64,000 nt of DNA from contig NZ_JAKCLJ010000001.1 of NCBI RefSeq assembly GCF_021412565.1, positions 868,001 through 932,000 on the forward strand, in the 5' to 3' direction. The stretch's first letter is position 1. Every line of letters starts with the position of its first letter. A program made the translations under genes and the position numbers. This DNA is from Shewanella sp. AS1 (GTDB taxonomy: Bacteria > Pseudomonadota > Gammaproteobacteria > Enterobacterales > Shewanellaceae). Positions 50,362 to 59,216 of this stretch are shown piece by piece. The notes beneath the pieces were generated by a model. It was not told where the DNA came from. It ran no database searches and saw only the letters and a program-made list of their open reading frames with translations.

Positions 50362-51174
50362 ATGAACTATCGTTGCCCTATCTGTTTGCTTCCATTGAGT
50401 TTAGAAAACAGCACCTGGCATTGTGAGCATAACCATAGATTCGACTGTGCGAAGGAAGGTTACGTCAATCTGCTACCGGTACAGAAGAAGAGATCTAAAG
50501 ATCCCGGCGACAATAAAGAGATGATGTTTGCCCGGCGGGAATTTTTAAATAAAGGCTTTTATCAAGCACTGAGCGACAGAGTAAATCAGCTGGCATTGCA
50601 ATATGCACCGGATGCGAAAGATGGGCTGGATATTGGCTGCGGTGAAGGGTATTACTCTCATCGTTTGCATCAGGCGATGTCAGGTCGCGGCGCCTTTATG
50701 CTCAAGGGCGTGGATATCTCAAAATCGGCGTTAAAATACGCCGCTAAGCGCTATCCAGACATTGGTTTTTGCGTTGCCAGCAGTTTTGAGATGCCGTTTA
50801 ATGATGACAGTTTTGATTTCATGTTGAGGATCTACGCGCCATCGGAAGATAAGGAGCTCAGACGAGTCATCAAGCGTGATGGAATACTGATCACTGTCTC
50901 GGCTGGACCCCTGCACCATTTTGCATTAAAGGCGCTGATCTATGATCAGCCCCGTCAACATCCCGATATCCAGAGTCAAATAGCGGGGTTTGAACGCCTG
51001 CATGGTGAAAGGTTACAGCAGGAGTTACATCTGTCTGCTCCCAATGATATTGCCCATTTCTTGTTAATGACGCCCTATAATTGGAAATTAAATGAAATCC
51101 AGAAGCAGCAACTAATGGCCGCAGATTTCAGATGTGAATTGGATTTTAAGCTGGAAGTGTTTCGAGCCTGCTAG
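50362..51174 (+). CDS. rlmA: 23S rRNA (guanine745-N1)-methyltransferase RlmA
   Basis: RlmA methylates G745 of 23S rRNA. From the ATG at 50362 (GGAAAG upstream) it has 270 residues, one more than E. coli RlmA. The N-terminal zinc finger uses Cys5, Cys8, Cys21 and His25; the SAM motif is LDIGCGEGYY near residue 88. An in-frame ATG at 50257 would add 35 residues in front of the zinc finger and is not supported. Confidence 0.95.
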   Translation: MNYRCPICLLPLSLENSTWHCEHNHRFDCAKEGYVNLLPVQKKRSKDPGDNKEMMFARREFLNKGFYQALSDRVNQLALQYAPDAKDGLDIGCGEGYYSHRLHQAMSGRGAFMLKGVDISKSALKYAAKRYPDIGFCVASSFEMPFNDDSFDFMLRIYAPSEDKELRRVIKRDGILITVSAGPLHHFALKALIYDQPRQHPDIQSQIAGFERLHGERLQQELHLSAPNDIAHFLLMTPYNWKLNEIQKQQLMAADFRCELDFKLEVFRAC

Positions 51175-51477
51175 TTGTTAGCTATTGTTTAAATTATCTA
51201 TTTTTTGACCAAAAAATAATAAGTACGCTTTTGTTGCAGTTTTTATGCTTTTTTTAGGCAACAACTGACAGAAATTTAAGTAAAAATTCAGATTTTTCAC
51301 CTTGATAAGGTTGTTGACATACTGCCAGAATGATTTATAGTAGCTGGAGCTTGAAGGTTGGGCTTAACTTTATGTGTTCAATACGACCAGTTCGTCCTGT
51401 TAACATAAGTAATACCGGCATTTTCCAGCTCTACTGCCGTTTATGGCTTTATTTTATTTAGTTACAGGATTTATATC
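51175..51477 (+). promoter_or_regulatory. Promoter and long leader of the cold-shock gene
   Basis: TTGACA (51314-51319) and TATAGT (51336-51341) with a 16-base spacer form a clear sigma-70 promoter. Transcription would begin near 51348, giving a leader of about 130 bases before the ATG. Long leaders are typical of cspA-type cold-induced genes, where the RNA changes fold at low temperature. The stretch before the promoter is AT-rich with no ORF. Confidence 0.7.
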
Positions 51478-51684
51478 ATGTCTCAAGTTACTGGCGTTGT
51501 TAAGTGGTTCAACTCTGACAAAGGTTTTGGTTTTATCGAGCAAGAGTCTGGCCCAGACGTTTTCGTACACTTCCGTGCGATCAACTCTGACGGTTTCAAA
51601 ACTCTTGATGAAGGTCAGAAAGTGCAGTTCACTGTGACTCAAGGTCAAAAAGGTCCACAAGCTGAGAACGTAACCGTTATCTAA
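51478..51684 (+). CDS. Cold-shock protein, CspA family
   Basis: A 68-residue cold-shock-domain RNA chaperone. RNP1 is KGFGFI (residues 15-20 region) and RNP2 VFVHF. It differs from CspD at 5505 and is nearer to CspA/CspE/CspC. The long leader and strong promoter suggest the temperature-regulated member. Codon use is the strongly biased kind of highly expressed genes. Confidence 0.95.
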   Translation: MSQVTGVVKWFNSDKGFGFIEQESGPDVFVHFRAINSDGFKTLDEGQKVQFTVTQGQKGPQAENVTVI

Positions 51685-51727
51685 GCTGACCTTTAAATAG
51701 TGGCGCTAAGCTACTAAAAAGAATTTC

Positions 51728-51759
51728 AAGAGCCGCGATTCAATCGCGGCTCTTTTTTG
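51728..51759 (+). terminator. Terminator of the cold-shock gene
   Basis: Stem AAGAGCCGCGA/TCGCGGCTCTT with TTCAA loop (51728-51754), followed by TTTT, 43 bp after the stop. Confidence 0.9.
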
Positions 51760-51949
51760 TATCTGCCTTTTTATATTAATCCTTCAAAATTCCAGCCTAG
51801 ATCTTGGTCGATATGCTTAGACCAAAGTCAGTCCTTATGGGCACTGACTTTGCGCAGTATTGGTGTTTGAATCGTCCTTTTTCACGCACTCTATTATGAG
51901 TCATTTTGTAAATGGACTGATTAAAACAGCCTAATTTTATAGGACTGGC

Positions 51950-52855
51950 TTACTGGGCTGCGAAGAGCTTATCTTCCAGACTCCGGCCTCTTTGCATGCT
52001 TTTGTAGAGCCATTGTTGCTGGTTAAATAGCTCAAGCAGTTTTTGCTCAAACTGATATTCAGGTAGGCGCTCATAACGGATCACAAATTCACTGTATTGA
52101 TCGCTCTTGACCGATTGTACTTCTGGCCAAGCTTCAAGGGTTGCCAGCAGTTGCTTCGAGTCACAATGATGCATCGTCAGCGTCAGGTAGTCATCGAGTT
52201 GATCATTTTTGATTGAAACCGATTGGCTTAGCTGACCTTGATCGAGATAGAGCACTTTATCGCAGAGTTTCTCCAGCTCATTGAGGTTATGGGAGCTGAT
52301 CACAAAGGTGATTTGACCGCTTAGGGCCCTAACCAGCTCTCTTATCGCCTTGGCATTGGCCGGATCCAGCCCCGCAGTAGGCTCATCTAAGAGGATAAGC
52401 TGCGGCGAGCCGATAAGGGCCTGAGCGATAGAAACTCGTTTGCTCATACCATGGCTTAAGGCCGAAGGTTTTTGAGCTGCGCTTGCCTCTAGATCCACGA
52501 GCCTGAGTACCCGCAGAGACTCCATCACAGCCTGCGCCTTATTGAAGCCTTGCAGCTGCGCGAAAAAAGTTAGCTGCTGCTCGACACTTAAGTTGGGATC
52601 GAGACGGGCATCTTGAGGTAGTGCAGCAATCTTATTGAGTAGGCTACGGCTTCCTGGGCGCTGACCAAACAGACTTATCTCACCTTCACTGGGGCGAATA
52701 TAGCCACACAAAAGCGAGAATAGGGTAGTTTTTCCCGCCCCATTTGGGCCCACAAGGGCAACTGGCGCGCCGGGTTCTATGGTAAAACTGACATTATCTA
52801 AGGCCAGCTTAGTGCCATAGTGTTTACTGACCTTGTTACATTGGATAAGACTCAT
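51950..52855 (-). CDS. ABC transporter ATP-binding protein
   Basis: A 301-residue ATPase of an ABC-2 type exporter. Walker A GPNGAGKTT is at 36-44, the signature is LSHGMSKRVSIAQ, and Walker B LILLDEPTAGLD. The C-terminal 80 residues are an added domain of the CcmA/NatA kind. Its start overlaps the permease stop by four bases. The cargo is unknown. Confidence 0.93.
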   Translation of the reverse strand: MSLIQCNKVSKHYGTKLALDNVSFTIEPGAPVALVGPNGAGKTTLFSLLCGYIRPSEGEISLFGQRPGSRSLLNKIAALPQDARLDPNLSVEQQLTFFAQLQGFNKAQAVMESLRVLRLVDLEASAAQKPSALSHGMSKRVSIAQALIGSPQLILLDEPTAGLDPANAKAIRELVRALSGQITFVISSHNLNELEKLCDKVLYLDQGQLSQSVSIKNDQLDDYLTLTMHHCDSKQLLATLEAWPEVQSVKSDQYSEFVIRYERLPEYQFEQKLLELFNQQQWLYKSMQRGRSLEDKLFAAQ

Positions 52856-53694
52856 AGTGCGATCCTCCCCATATAGCTTCTGCCCAGTAGCAAGAATAGG
52901 GCGGTTTGTATGAGAGGCACACCATAGAGTGATAGCTGACTAAAGCCGTGACTGTTGATCATCTGTGATAATTGTGCTCCTGGCAGTATCCATTGCAATA
53001 TTGAGTTAAGGCTTGGCAGATAATGCCCAAGGATGCCATTGATGATTGAGAACCCAACTAACAATAAGACGGCGTAGATAGTGGCCTGGCGAGAAGAGTT
53101 AGCGTACAGAGATAAAATCGCCATCATAGCGGTAAAAGGCAGTAGGGCTATTATGATGTTGATAAAGATAAAGAGTCCCGAGCCTAGGCCTAGCAGGAGT
53201 AAACTACTGTCACGGCTACAGGCAAGTGCTAAGGTGGCGATTAAGGTTAAGGCTAATAGCAGAGCTTGTATGTAGAGGTAACCTGCAATGCGTCCCAAAA
53301 ACAGTGTGTCACGATCGGCTCGTAAACTTAAGAAGCGAAACATGCCTCGTGTCTTGTCTGAGGCAAATTGATCGGCGCAGATAAACAGGCTAAACAGTGG
53401 AAACAGATAGAGAGCCGCGACCCTCATCACAGCCATTTCGGCCACTTGCCAGGAGAGCAGTTGGCTTACCGAGGCCTCACCGAACACATTAATCAGCAGT
53501 TGCTTAATATCGGGAGTAAACAGGTAAACCGAGGCCTGGCGTACTGGATACCAGAGCAGGACGAACCAGACGAGCGCAAAGGCGAACAGGCCAATTAATC
53601 CTCGTCGACTAAATAAGATCTTCTTGAGCTCAAAGGCGGCAATAAGCATAACCGCTGAGATAGCACTTCTTGATGTTGCTGTATTCAATGGCAA
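52852..53694 (-). CDS. ABC-2 type transporter permease
   Basis: A 280-residue membrane protein with about six hydrophobic segments and an N-terminal cytoplasmic amphipathic start (FELKKILFSRRGLIG) typical of ABC-2 permeases. AAGGA lies eight bases before its ATG. With the ATPase it forms a two-gene exporter. NatB- or NosY-like proteins are near relatives in pattern; substrate unknown. Confidence 0.88.
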   Translation of the reverse strand: MPLNTATSRSAISAVMLIAAFELKKILFSRRGLIGLFAFALVWFVLLWYPVRQASVYLFTPDIKQLLINVFGEASVSQLLSWQVAEMAVMRVAALYLFPLFSLFICADQFASDKTRGMFRFLSLRADRDTLFLGRIAGYLYIQALLLALTLIATLALACSRDSSLLLLGLGSGLFIFINIIIALLPFTAMMAILSLYANSSRQATIYAVLLLVGFSIINGILGHYLPSLNSILQWILPGAQLSQMINSHGFSQLSLYGVPLIQTALFLLLGRSYMGRIAL

Positions 53695-53822
53695 ATTCCT
53701 TTTGGGTTTCGCTAGTCATGTTAACATCAAAAAATGTTAAGCGGGGAGCACAAGTGTGTCTATTTGTTGCTATCTCAATGTGATTGTCGATAAGATGGGA
53801 AGAAGTGAGCTGAGGATAAAAG

Positions 53823-53850
53823 GCCTGAATTAAAAAGCCTGAATTAAAAA
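53823..53850. repeat. 14 bp direct repeat, two copies
   Basis: GCCTGAATTAAAAA occurs twice in tandem (53823-53836 and 53837-53850), just upstream of a terminator hairpin that starts with another GCC. Confidence 0.9.
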
Positions 53851-53878
53851 GCCAGAGGCGCTATCTCATCTCTGGCTT
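53845..53878 (-). terminator. Terminator of the S1-domain gene
   Basis: Stem AAGCCAGAG/CTCTGGCTT (53849-53878) with a T run on the minus strand, 18 bp past the stop. Confidence 0.8.
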
Positions 53879-53896
53879 GGGAAAACGGTGATAAGG

Positions 53897-54730
53897 TTAA
53901 TCGAGCAGACGTATGCCATCCGTGTCGATAGAAATCTTCTGCGCCTTATACAGACCGCCTATGCTTTTCTTGAAGGCTTTCTTGCTCATGGCAAGCTGGG
54001 CATAAATCAGATCGGCGTCGGTTTTATCGGTTAGGGGCAGGAAGCCGCCAGCCTGTTTCAGCTTAATCATTATACTCATTGCCTGTTTATCAAGTTCTTC
54101 CTTAACCCCGCGCTGCAACACCAAGTCAATTTTATCGTCACTTCTGACGCGCTTGATAAAGCCTTTGAGTCTTTGGCCAAATTTAAGATCCCTAAATACC
54201 TCATTTTTATAGAGCACGCCCCAGTGAGCATTGTCTATGATCGCCTTATAGCCTAAATCTGTAGTGCCGCCTATGATCAGATTCACCTCTTGACCATTGC
54301 GGTACGGGGGCGGCGTCTTGTCGAGGAACTTGTCGATTTTCGATGACGCCACGATACGCTCATCGGCGCTGTTCAGATAGACATATACCAGATAGGAACG
54401 GCCGACTTCGATTTCTCTGTGCTGCTCGCCAAAAGGCAGCAAGAGATCTTTTTCCAGTCCCCAATCCAAGAAGGCGCCATAGGGGCCGGTCGCCACAGCT
54501 TTAAGGTAGGCAAATTGCCCCACCTGTGCTTTAGGTCGTTTGGTTGTGGCAATAACCAAATCCTGTGAATCAAGGTAGAGAAAAACCTCAAGGCTGTCGC
54601 CAATCTCAAACTCTTTCGGGGCGACTTTATTAGGCAGTAGCACTTGGCCGAGCTCATGGGCGTTAAGGTATAAACCAAAATCGACCTGCTTGACTATCTT
54701 AAGGCTACAGGATTTTCCTATCTCTATCAT
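53897..54730 (-). CDS. cvfB: S1-domain RNA-binding protein, CvfB/YitL family
   Basis: A 277-residue protein of the CvfB family: three S1-like OB domains followed by a winged helix. The S1 repeats are seen at GKSCSLKIVKQVDFGLYL, FAYLKAVATGPYGAFLDWG and LKGFIKRVRSDDKIDLVL (each shown in part). The ATG at 54730 opens the family start MIEIGKSC; an upstream ATG at 54757 is less likely. CvfB affects virulence gene expression in Staphylococcus; the role in gammaproteobacteria is unknown. Confidence 0.88.
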   Translation of the reverse strand: MIEIGKSCSLKIVKQVDFGLYLNAHELGQVLLPNKVAPKEFEIGDSLEVFLYLDSQDLVIATTKRPKAQVGQFAYLKAVATGPYGAFLDWGLEKDLLLPFGEQHREIEVGRSYLVYVYLNSADERIVASSKIDKFLDKTPPPYRNGQEVNLIIGGTTDLGYKAIIDNAHWGVLYKNEVFRDLKFGQRLKGFIKRVRSDDKIDLVLQRGVKEELDKQAMSIMIKLKQAGGFLPLTDKTDADLIYAQLAMSKKAFKKSIGGLYKAQKISIDTDGIRLLD

Positions 54731-55148
54731 GGGATTCTCTATGGTGTGAAATAACAACTGCGAGAGCGGATTATAGTGGAATTTTCATTAAGATGCTGCA
54801 ACTTAGCCGCCCATATCCGGTATTTTTGAGTGATTTGCCCCTGGGGATTTACCTAATCAAAACAGAGAGGCCTCAAGTGTGAATAATGTGCATTAAAGGT
54901 TGTAATAATTTAATGTGTTATTGATACTTGCAATTAACTTATTTCAAGGGTTTAATTGCGCGCCATTTGGGTTTTACCTTAGGGGTAAAACAGGATGAAA
55001 CCATGAGGCGCCTGACGGAGTTAGCTAAGGCTCCTGTTTTGATGTTGCCCAATATTGAGCCCTATAAGGTGTGATATTGAGTTGCATTAATCTGTTGGTA
55101 AGCGGCGGGCTTACTGAATTTGAATGTAAATAGACAGGCTGAGAAAAT
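54731..55148 (+). promoter_or_regulatory. speA upstream region with hairpin and possible leader ORF
   Basis: A 418 bp gap between cvfB and speA. It contains a perfect inverted repeat TTTTACC-ttagg-GGTAAAA (54972-54990) and a 23-codon ORF at 55003-55074 with AGGA seven bases ahead of its ATG. No sure -35/-10 pair was found. The layout is compatible with a long regulated leader. Confidence 0.45.
55003..55074 (+). CDS. Possible 23-aa leader peptide upstream of speA
   Basis: A short ORF reading MRRLTELAKAPVLMLPNIEP in its first 20 residues, with AGGA seven bases before the ATG. It ends 74 bp before the speA start. Leader peptides control other polyamine genes (speFL before speF in E. coli), but this one has no sequence likeness to SpeFL. 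It could be chance. Confidence 0.3.
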   Translation: MRRLTELAKAPVLMLPNIEPYKV

Positions 55149-57062
55149 ATGAGTAATTGGTCTATTAATGACGCTTATGCAAGTTATAACGTAAACCACT
55201 GGAGTTCTGGACTCTATGGCATAAGCGAGGCTGGTGAAGTGACGGTTTCCCCTGATCCGGATCATCCTGAGTACAGTATAGGTTTAAACGAGTTAGCCAA
55301 AGACATGGTGAAGTCTGGCGTGGCTCTGCCTGTACTAGTGCGTTTCCCACAAATTCTGCATCACAGGGTTAACAGCCTGTGTCATGCCTTTAATCAGGCG
55401 ATTCAACGCTACGATTATCAGTCTGATTATCTGTTGGTTTATCCCATCAAGGTGAATCAACAGCAAACGGTTGTCGAAGAGATCCTGGCCTCTCAGGTGT
55501 CTAAAGAGGTGCCTCAGTTGGGGCTTGAGGCGGGTAGTAAGCCAGAGCTGATGGCGGTACTTGCCATGGCGCAAAAAGCCAGCTCTGTGATTATCTGTAA
55601 CGGTTACAAAGATATTGAATATATTCGCCTTGCGCTCATCGGCGAGAAGTTAGGTCACAGCGTTTATATCGTTCTGGAAAAGTTATCTGAGCTTAAGGTG
55701 GTACTCGAAGAGGCCAAGAAGCTTGGGGTAACCCCTAGATTGGGTCTGCGTGTGCGTCTAGCCTTCCAGGGCAAGGGTAAGTGGCAGGCCAGTGGTGGCG
55801 AAAAGTCCAAGTTTGGCTTATCGGCGGCTCAGGTGCTGACAGTGATCGACTCACTTAAACAGAATGATATGCTCGACTGCTTGCAGTTGCTGCATTTCCA
55901 TTTAGGGTCGCAGATTGCCAATATTCGCGATATCCGTAGTGGTGTCAGCGAGGCGGGGCGTTTTTACTGTGAGCTGCAACGCCTTGGTGCCAATGTAAAA
56001 TGCTTCGATGTTGGCGGTGGCTTGGCCGTGGATTACGATGGTACCCGCAGTCAAAGCAGTAACTCGATGAACTATGGCCTTACCGAGTATGCCAATAATA
56101 TCGTCAGCGTGCTATGCGACATGTGTCATGAATATGAACAGCCGATGCCAAGACTGATCTCTGAGTCTGGTCGCTATTTAACGGCGCACCATGCCGTACT
56201 CATAACAGATGTGATTGGTACCGAGGCCTACAAATGTGAAGATGTTCAGGCTCCGGATGAAGAGGCACCACAGCAGCTATTAAATATGTGGGAGTCTTGG
56301 CTAGAGGTCAGTGGCCGCGCGGATCAACGTGCGCTAATTGAAATTTACCACGACATTCAGAGTGATTTAGCCGAGGTGCATTCACTGTTCGCCTTGGGGC
56401 AGATGAGCCTCACCGATAGGGCATGGGCCGAGCAGATGAACCTGCGCGTCTGTTATGAGCTAAAAGATGTGATGAGCGGAAAATATCGTTTCCATCGCCC
56501 CATTATCGATGAGCTGAATGAGAAGTTGGCCGATAAATTCTTCGTTAATTTCTCTCTTTTCCAATCTTTGCCCGATGCCTGGGGGATTGAGCAGGTGTTC
56601 CCGGTAATGCCTCTGAGTGGATTAGATAAAGAGCCTGAACGCCGTGCGGTAATGCTAGATATCACCTGTGACTCTGACGGTATTGTTGATCAATACGTAG
56701 ATGGTCAGGGGATTGAAACTACGCTGCCGGTTCCGGCATGGAGCGCCGAAAGCCCCTACTTAATCGGTTTCTTCCTTGTGGGTGCCTATCAGGAGATTTT
56801 AGGGGATATGCATAACCTGTTCGGCGATACCAACTCTGCTGTCGTGCGTCTGGATGACGATGGCCTAGTTAATATTGAGTCTGTACTTGCCGGTGATACC
56901 GTTGCCGATGTGCTGCGTTATGTGAACCTCGATGCCGTCTCTTTTATGCGAACCTACGAGGAGTTGGTTAACCTGCATATCGAAGAGAGCGAGCGAGCCA
57001 ATATTCTCGAAGAGCTTCAGGTTGGCCTGAAAGGCTACACCTATCTTGAAGATTTCTCTTAA
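55149..57062 (+). CDS. speA: Biosynthetic arginine decarboxylase
   Basis: SpeA decarboxylates arginine to agmatine, the entry to putrescine in this route. The 637-residue PLP enzyme of the alanine-racemase fold has the Schiff-base lysine Lys101 in VYPIKVNQQ, the glycine-rich [13 protein letters not shown], and [12 protein letters not shown]. No signal peptide is seen. It is followed after 123 bp by the AdoMet decarboxylase gene, with a terminator hairpin between. No agmatinase (speB) lies in the window. Confidence 0.97.
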   Translation: MSNWSINDAYASYNVNHWSSGLYGISEAGEVTVSPDPDHPEYSIGLNELAKDMVKSGVALPVLVRFPQILHHRVNSLCHAFNQAIQRYDYQSDYLLVYPIKVNQQQTVVEEILASQVSKEVPQLGLEAGSKPELMAVLAMAQKASSVIICNGYKDIEYIRLALIGEKLGHSVYIVLEKLSELKVVLEEAKKLGVTPRLGLRVRLAFQGKGKWQASGGEKSKFGLSAAQVLTVIDSLKQNDMLDCLQLLHFHLGSQIANIRDIRSGVSEAGRFYCELQRLGANVKCFDVGGGLAVDYDGTRSQSSNSMNYGLTEYANNIVSVLCDMCHEYEQPMPRLISESGRYLTAHHAVLITDVIGTEAYKCEDVQAPDEEAPQQLLNMWESWLEVSGRADQRALIEIYHDIQSDLAEVHSLFALGQMSLTDRAWAEQMNLRVCYELKDVMSGKYRFHRPIIDELNEKLADKFFVNFSLFQSLPDAWGIEQVFPVMPLSGLDKEPERRAVMLDITCDSDGIVDQYVDGQGIETTLPVPAWSAESPYLIGFFLVGAYQEILGDMHNLFGDTNSAVVRLDDDGLVNIESVLAGDTVADVLRYVNLDAVSFMRTYEELVNLHIEESERANILEELQVGLKGYTYLEDFS

Positions 57063-57089
57063 GATAAGCTGCGCGCTTTAGGATATGAT

Positions 57090-57126
57090 AAAAGCCAGTT
57101 TTGAGCCTGCTCAAAGCTGGCTTTTC
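57090..57126 (+). terminator. Terminator between speA and the AdoMetDC gene
   Basis: Stem AAAAGCCAG/CTGGCTTTT (57090-57125), with an inner TTTGAGC/GCTCAAA stem, 28 bp after speA. Confidence 0.8.
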
Positions 57127-57185
57127 GCTGTACTATGCCACGATTAAATTTGTCATGATTAAATTTTCCCGTTCAGTATGAAAGG

Positions 57186-58208
57186 ATGAGTCTTAAGATG
57201 GAGTTTGAAAGCGCTGAGAAACGAGTGGAGATCTGTGTGAAGCAGGAGAGTCTTGCTTTTGTCGATCTACGCCAGTTTGATGCCGCTTTCTGGCGAACTG
57301 CATTGGCGAAAGCCGGCGCCTTTATCTTATCTAAAATGAGCCACCAGCTTTGCGATGCTTATGTGCTCAGTGAATCCAGTCTGTTTGTGTGGCAAGACAG
57401 AGTGTTGCTCATTACCTGCGGCGATACGAGTTTGGTCGATACTGCCCTTGAGATAGTCACAGCGATAGGTAGTGAACATCTGCAAAGCGTGAGTTATCAA
57501 AGGCAACATGAGGTTTTCGCTCACCGCCAAAGCCGCAGTTTTAGCCATGATGTACAGTGTTTAACTCGAGTTTTACCCGGCGAAGCCTATCGTATGGGGC
57601 ATTTAGATGGCCATCATCAGCATCTGTTTGTTCACGGCAAGTTATCCGAAGCCTGTGCCTATAGTGCGTTGCATTTGTATCAAATAAAAGGGGAACTGAG
57701 CCAGTATTTGCGTGGTGATGAGCAAGATAAGCAGGCCATTTTTGCTCAATTACAGCTGGATGAATTATTGCCTGAATTTAGCTTCGATACTCATCTGTTT
57801 TCCCCTTGCGGTTACTCTTTAAATGCTGTCTCACAGAAGCATTATTTGACCTTGCACATTACGCCTCAATTGCCCAACAGTTACCTGAGTCTGGAAACCA
57901 ATTTGGCTGACGGAAACAGGCTTGAAATGATAGCGGCACATTTGTTAACGCTGTTTCGGCCTAGCAGCTGGGACGTGAGCGGCTTTGACATGAGCCGCTG
58001 CAATATGGGTAGCTGTGCTGAGCCTGTATCTCAAAGCGCTTCTTTATCTCAAAGTAGCGCACAGACGAGTATGAAGTCGTTGTTAGATGAGTATCGGCGA
58101 CTTTCCCAAAGCCGCTTAGCCGTCAATAACCATGTTGGCATTTATACTGAACATTATCGACAGACTGAGTGTGAAATTATTCAGCCTGTCACGCTATTAA
58201 CTGAATAG
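57186..58208 (+). CDS. speD: S-adenosylmethionine decarboxylase proenzyme, eukaryotic type
   Basis: A 340-residue AdoMetDC of the class found in animals and plants, not the short bacterial SpeD. It has FESAEK at 7-12 (human FEGTEK), the self-cleavage site LSESS with processing between Glu63 and Ser64 to give the pyruvoyl group, Cys78 in ITCGDT, Ser211 in PCGYSLNA, His224 in TLHITPQ and SYLSLETNL. All key residues of the human enzyme are thus present. It makes decarboxylated AdoMet, the aminopropyl donor. It lies directly after speA; no speE follows. ATG at 57198 (Met5) is a possible start. Confidence 0.93.
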   Translation: MSLKMEFESAEKRVEICVKQESLAFVDLRQFDAAFWRTALAKAGAFILSKMSHQLCDAYVLSESSLFVWQDRVLLITCGDTSLVDTALEIVTAIGSEHLQSVSYQRQHEVFAHRQSRSFSHDVQCLTRVLPGEAYRMGHLDGHHQHLFVHGKLSEACAYSALHLYQIKGELSQYLRGDEQDKQAIFAQLQLDELLPEFSFDTHLFSPCGYSLNAVSQKHYLTLHITPQLPNSYLSLETNLADGNRLEMIAAHLLTLFRPSSWDVSGFDMSRCNMGSCAEPVSQSASLSQSSAQTSMKSLLDEYRRLSQSRLAVNNHVGIYTEHYRQTECEIIQPVTLLTE

Positions 58209-58443
58209 ATAAAGCAAGTGAATAGAAAAGTAAGTGAATAAATAGAGCAAGTGCAATCGGCTTATGGTTCCTTTTAGGCTAATGTTTTGCTTTTTGAATT
58301 GATAACAGGCGTTAGAGCTTAAACCACTGGATTTTAAGCCACTGAAATGGCTGCGATTCAGTCTTGTCTCATTAGGCTTTATCGCAGGTTATGTGGAAGG
58401 CCGGTGGCAACAAAATCGTTGGATCTGATATTAGGTGAGGGAT

Positions 58444-59097
58444 ATGTCCAATTTAGATGATATAAGACGTGAGTACACTCTGGGAGGACTGCATCGCAGT
58501 GAGCTTCCTGATGATCCTATGGTGTTATTTGAAAAGTGGATGACAGAGGTGCGAGACAGTAATGTTCTGACAGATCCTACTGCCATGAGTGTGGCTACGG
58601 TCGATGCATCCGGGCAACCTTTTCAGCGGATTGTGCTGCTTAAGCGATTTGATCAGAATGGGTTTGTATTCTTCACCAATTTAGAGAGTCGCAAGGCAGA
58701 GCAGATCGCCAGTAATAATAAGGTGAGCCTGCTGTTTCCTTGGCATGCGCTGGAAAGACAGGTCGCGATAACGGGTATCGCCAAGCCGCTGTCCAATACC
58801 GAGGTGCTTAAGTATTTTATTACGCGTCCGAAGGAGAGTCAGATAGCGGCCTGGGTATCGAAGCAGTCGAGCAAAATCAGTGCGCGTCAGGCGCTTGAAA
58901 CTAAATTTGCCGAGATGAAAGCGAAATTCAGCAAAGGTGAAGTGCCTTTACCTAAGTTCTGGGGGGGCTATGTTGTCGAGCCAGCTAGCATAGAGTTCTG
59001 GCAGGGCGGTGAGTATCGTCTGCATGATCGTTTTCTCTATACTAAACTGGACTCGCAGCAGGCCTCTAAATGGGAGATAGCAAGGTTAGCGCCATAA
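58444..59097 (+). CDS. pdxH: Pyridoxine/pyridoxamine 5'-phosphate oxidase
   Basis: PdxH oxidises PNP and PMP to pyridoxal 5'-phosphate with FMN. The 217-residue protein has [31 protein letters not shown] and the C-terminal PEPOX domain [13 protein letters not shown] chose the ATG at 58444 (family start [16 protein letters not shown]) over the GTG at 58435; AGGTGAGG lies ahead. SpeA, just upstream, needs the PLP this enzyme makes. Confidence 0.96.
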   Translation: MSNLDDIRREYTLGGLHRSELPDDPMVLFEKWMTEVRDSNVLTDPTAMSVATVDASGQPFQRIVLLKRFDQNGFVFFTNLESRKAEQIASNNKVSLLFPWHALERQVAITGIAKPLSNTEVLKYFITRPKESQIAAWVSKQSSKISARQALETKFAEMKAKFSKGEVPLPKFWGGYVVEPASIEFWQGGEYRLHDRFLYTKLDSQQASKWEIARLAP

Positions 59098-59216
59098 TGC
59101 CAGCAAGGATTGCAACGCTGAAGGGCGACTGTAGACAAGCTAAAAGATTAAAAGATTAAAGCTTGAAATAAACCGTCGCTATAATAACCACTTGATATTC
59201 AGGTGGTTATTTCTTT

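Noticed and set aside
54876-54900. ArgR or CRP box before speA (TGTGAATAATGTGCATT)
   Set aside because: Only one half-site fits either consensus; the second half deviates at several positions.
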